The notes beneath the pieces are model-generated. The model was not told where the DNA came from and searched no databases. It saw nothing but the letters and a program-made list of their open reading frames with translations. A stretch of 63,134 bases of DNA. Source: Candidatus Brocadia sp. Its GTDB lineage: Bacteria; Planctomycetota; Brocadiia; Brocadiales; Brocadiaceae. The translations under genes were made by a program, and so were the position numbers. This document shows positions 63,030 through 63,134 of the stretch, in pieces (position 1 is the first letter of the stretch; every line of letters starts with the position of its first letter). The DNA is taken from contig JABWAQ010000006.1 of assembly GCA_013360945.1 (NCBI GenBank), positions 1-63,134 on the forward strand, in the 5' to 3' direction.

Positions 63030-63134
63030 TATGGGTGTATTCCCAATTTTTTGTAAAAAATGAACGAACGGCATAACTGGGTATATCGTATAAAATTGTA
63101 GCGGCAAGGCGTGCCTTGCCATATGGAGTAGGGT
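63030..63134. mobile_element. MITE-like element, left part (cut by window end)
   Basis: The first ~105 bp repeat 57207-57312 nearly base for base (TGTATTCCCAATTTTTTG ... GGCAAGGCGTGCCTTGCC). The rest lies outside the window. It sits ~65 bp upstream of the exported protein start. Confidence 0.9.

Overview
The window reads as a chromosomal piece of a Gram-negative bacterium, most probably an anammox-type planctomycete (Brocadiales: Brocadia, Jettenia or Kuenenia-like). This is an inference. It rests on a rod-shape/peptidoglycan operon next to an Mla outer-membrane lipid system, haem-binding CxxCH motifs in a small lipoprotein and even in PBP2, several sigma-54 activators, a selenocysteine-containing SelD, and intergenic space crowded with small palindromes and decayed mobile DNA. 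No anammox marker gene (hzs, hdh) lies in the window, so the assignment is provisional.

Layout. 1-4.4 kb: a 3'-truncated megasynthase-like protein (two nitronate-monooxygenase/PfaD-type domains plus a ketosynthase) and a STAS-PilZ protein. 4.9-16.7 kb, all minus strand: a PocR-type sigma-54 activator, rfbC-rfbA, the mreB-mreC-mreD-mrdA shape operon, lnt, a hicBA toxin-antitoxin pair and moeA. 17-20.6 kb, plus strand: a lipoprotein gene and mlaE-mlaF-mlaD, with a GxxExxY cassette between mlaE and mlaF. 20.6-30 kb: tusA, iscU, an Uma2 remnant, a radical SAM/SPASM cassette behind a c-di-GMP-I riboswitch, a phd/relE pair, and a sigma-54 activator with a pseudo-receiver behind a second copy of the same riboswitch. 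A cysteine desulfurase homologue lacking its PLP lysine follows. 30-34.3 kb: pcrA/uvrD, a membrane-anchored methyltransferase, purD. 34.6-37.4 kb: initiator tRNA-Met with a decayed integrative element at its 3' side (integrase and S24 remnants, hicBA, broken UPF0175).

38-44.3 kb, plus strand: a Cys-rich PAS histidine kinase, its NtrC-like regulator, a protoglobin-like haem protein, a small ferredoxin, a duplicated stand-alone receiver and an exported two-domain multicopper oxidase. This looks like a signalling and redox module. 44.4-48.4 kb: pcm, selD (UGA-encoded Sec), a cytochrome c lipoprotein and kbl. 48.5-55.6 kb: an AT-rich defence/toxin-antitoxin island (hepT-mntA, truncated AIPR, nuclease-SLFN helicase, unknown 123-aa protein, dcm, vsr, antitoxin and PIN remnants) that separates kbl from tdh, normally partners in threonine catabolism. 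55.8-63.1 kb: tdh, MITE and transposase debris, a YggS-type gene, an exported FN3-like protein, a flavin reductase, a DUF4405 membrane protein and a small exported protein.

Two themes stand out. Cyclic di-GMP may coordinate several loci: two near-identical riboswitches and a PilZ protein. The intergenic DNA carries many unrelated palindromes, most bounded by GTAG...CTAC, plus a roughly 215-bp MITE, which suggests active or recent REP/RAYT-type and MITE mobility.
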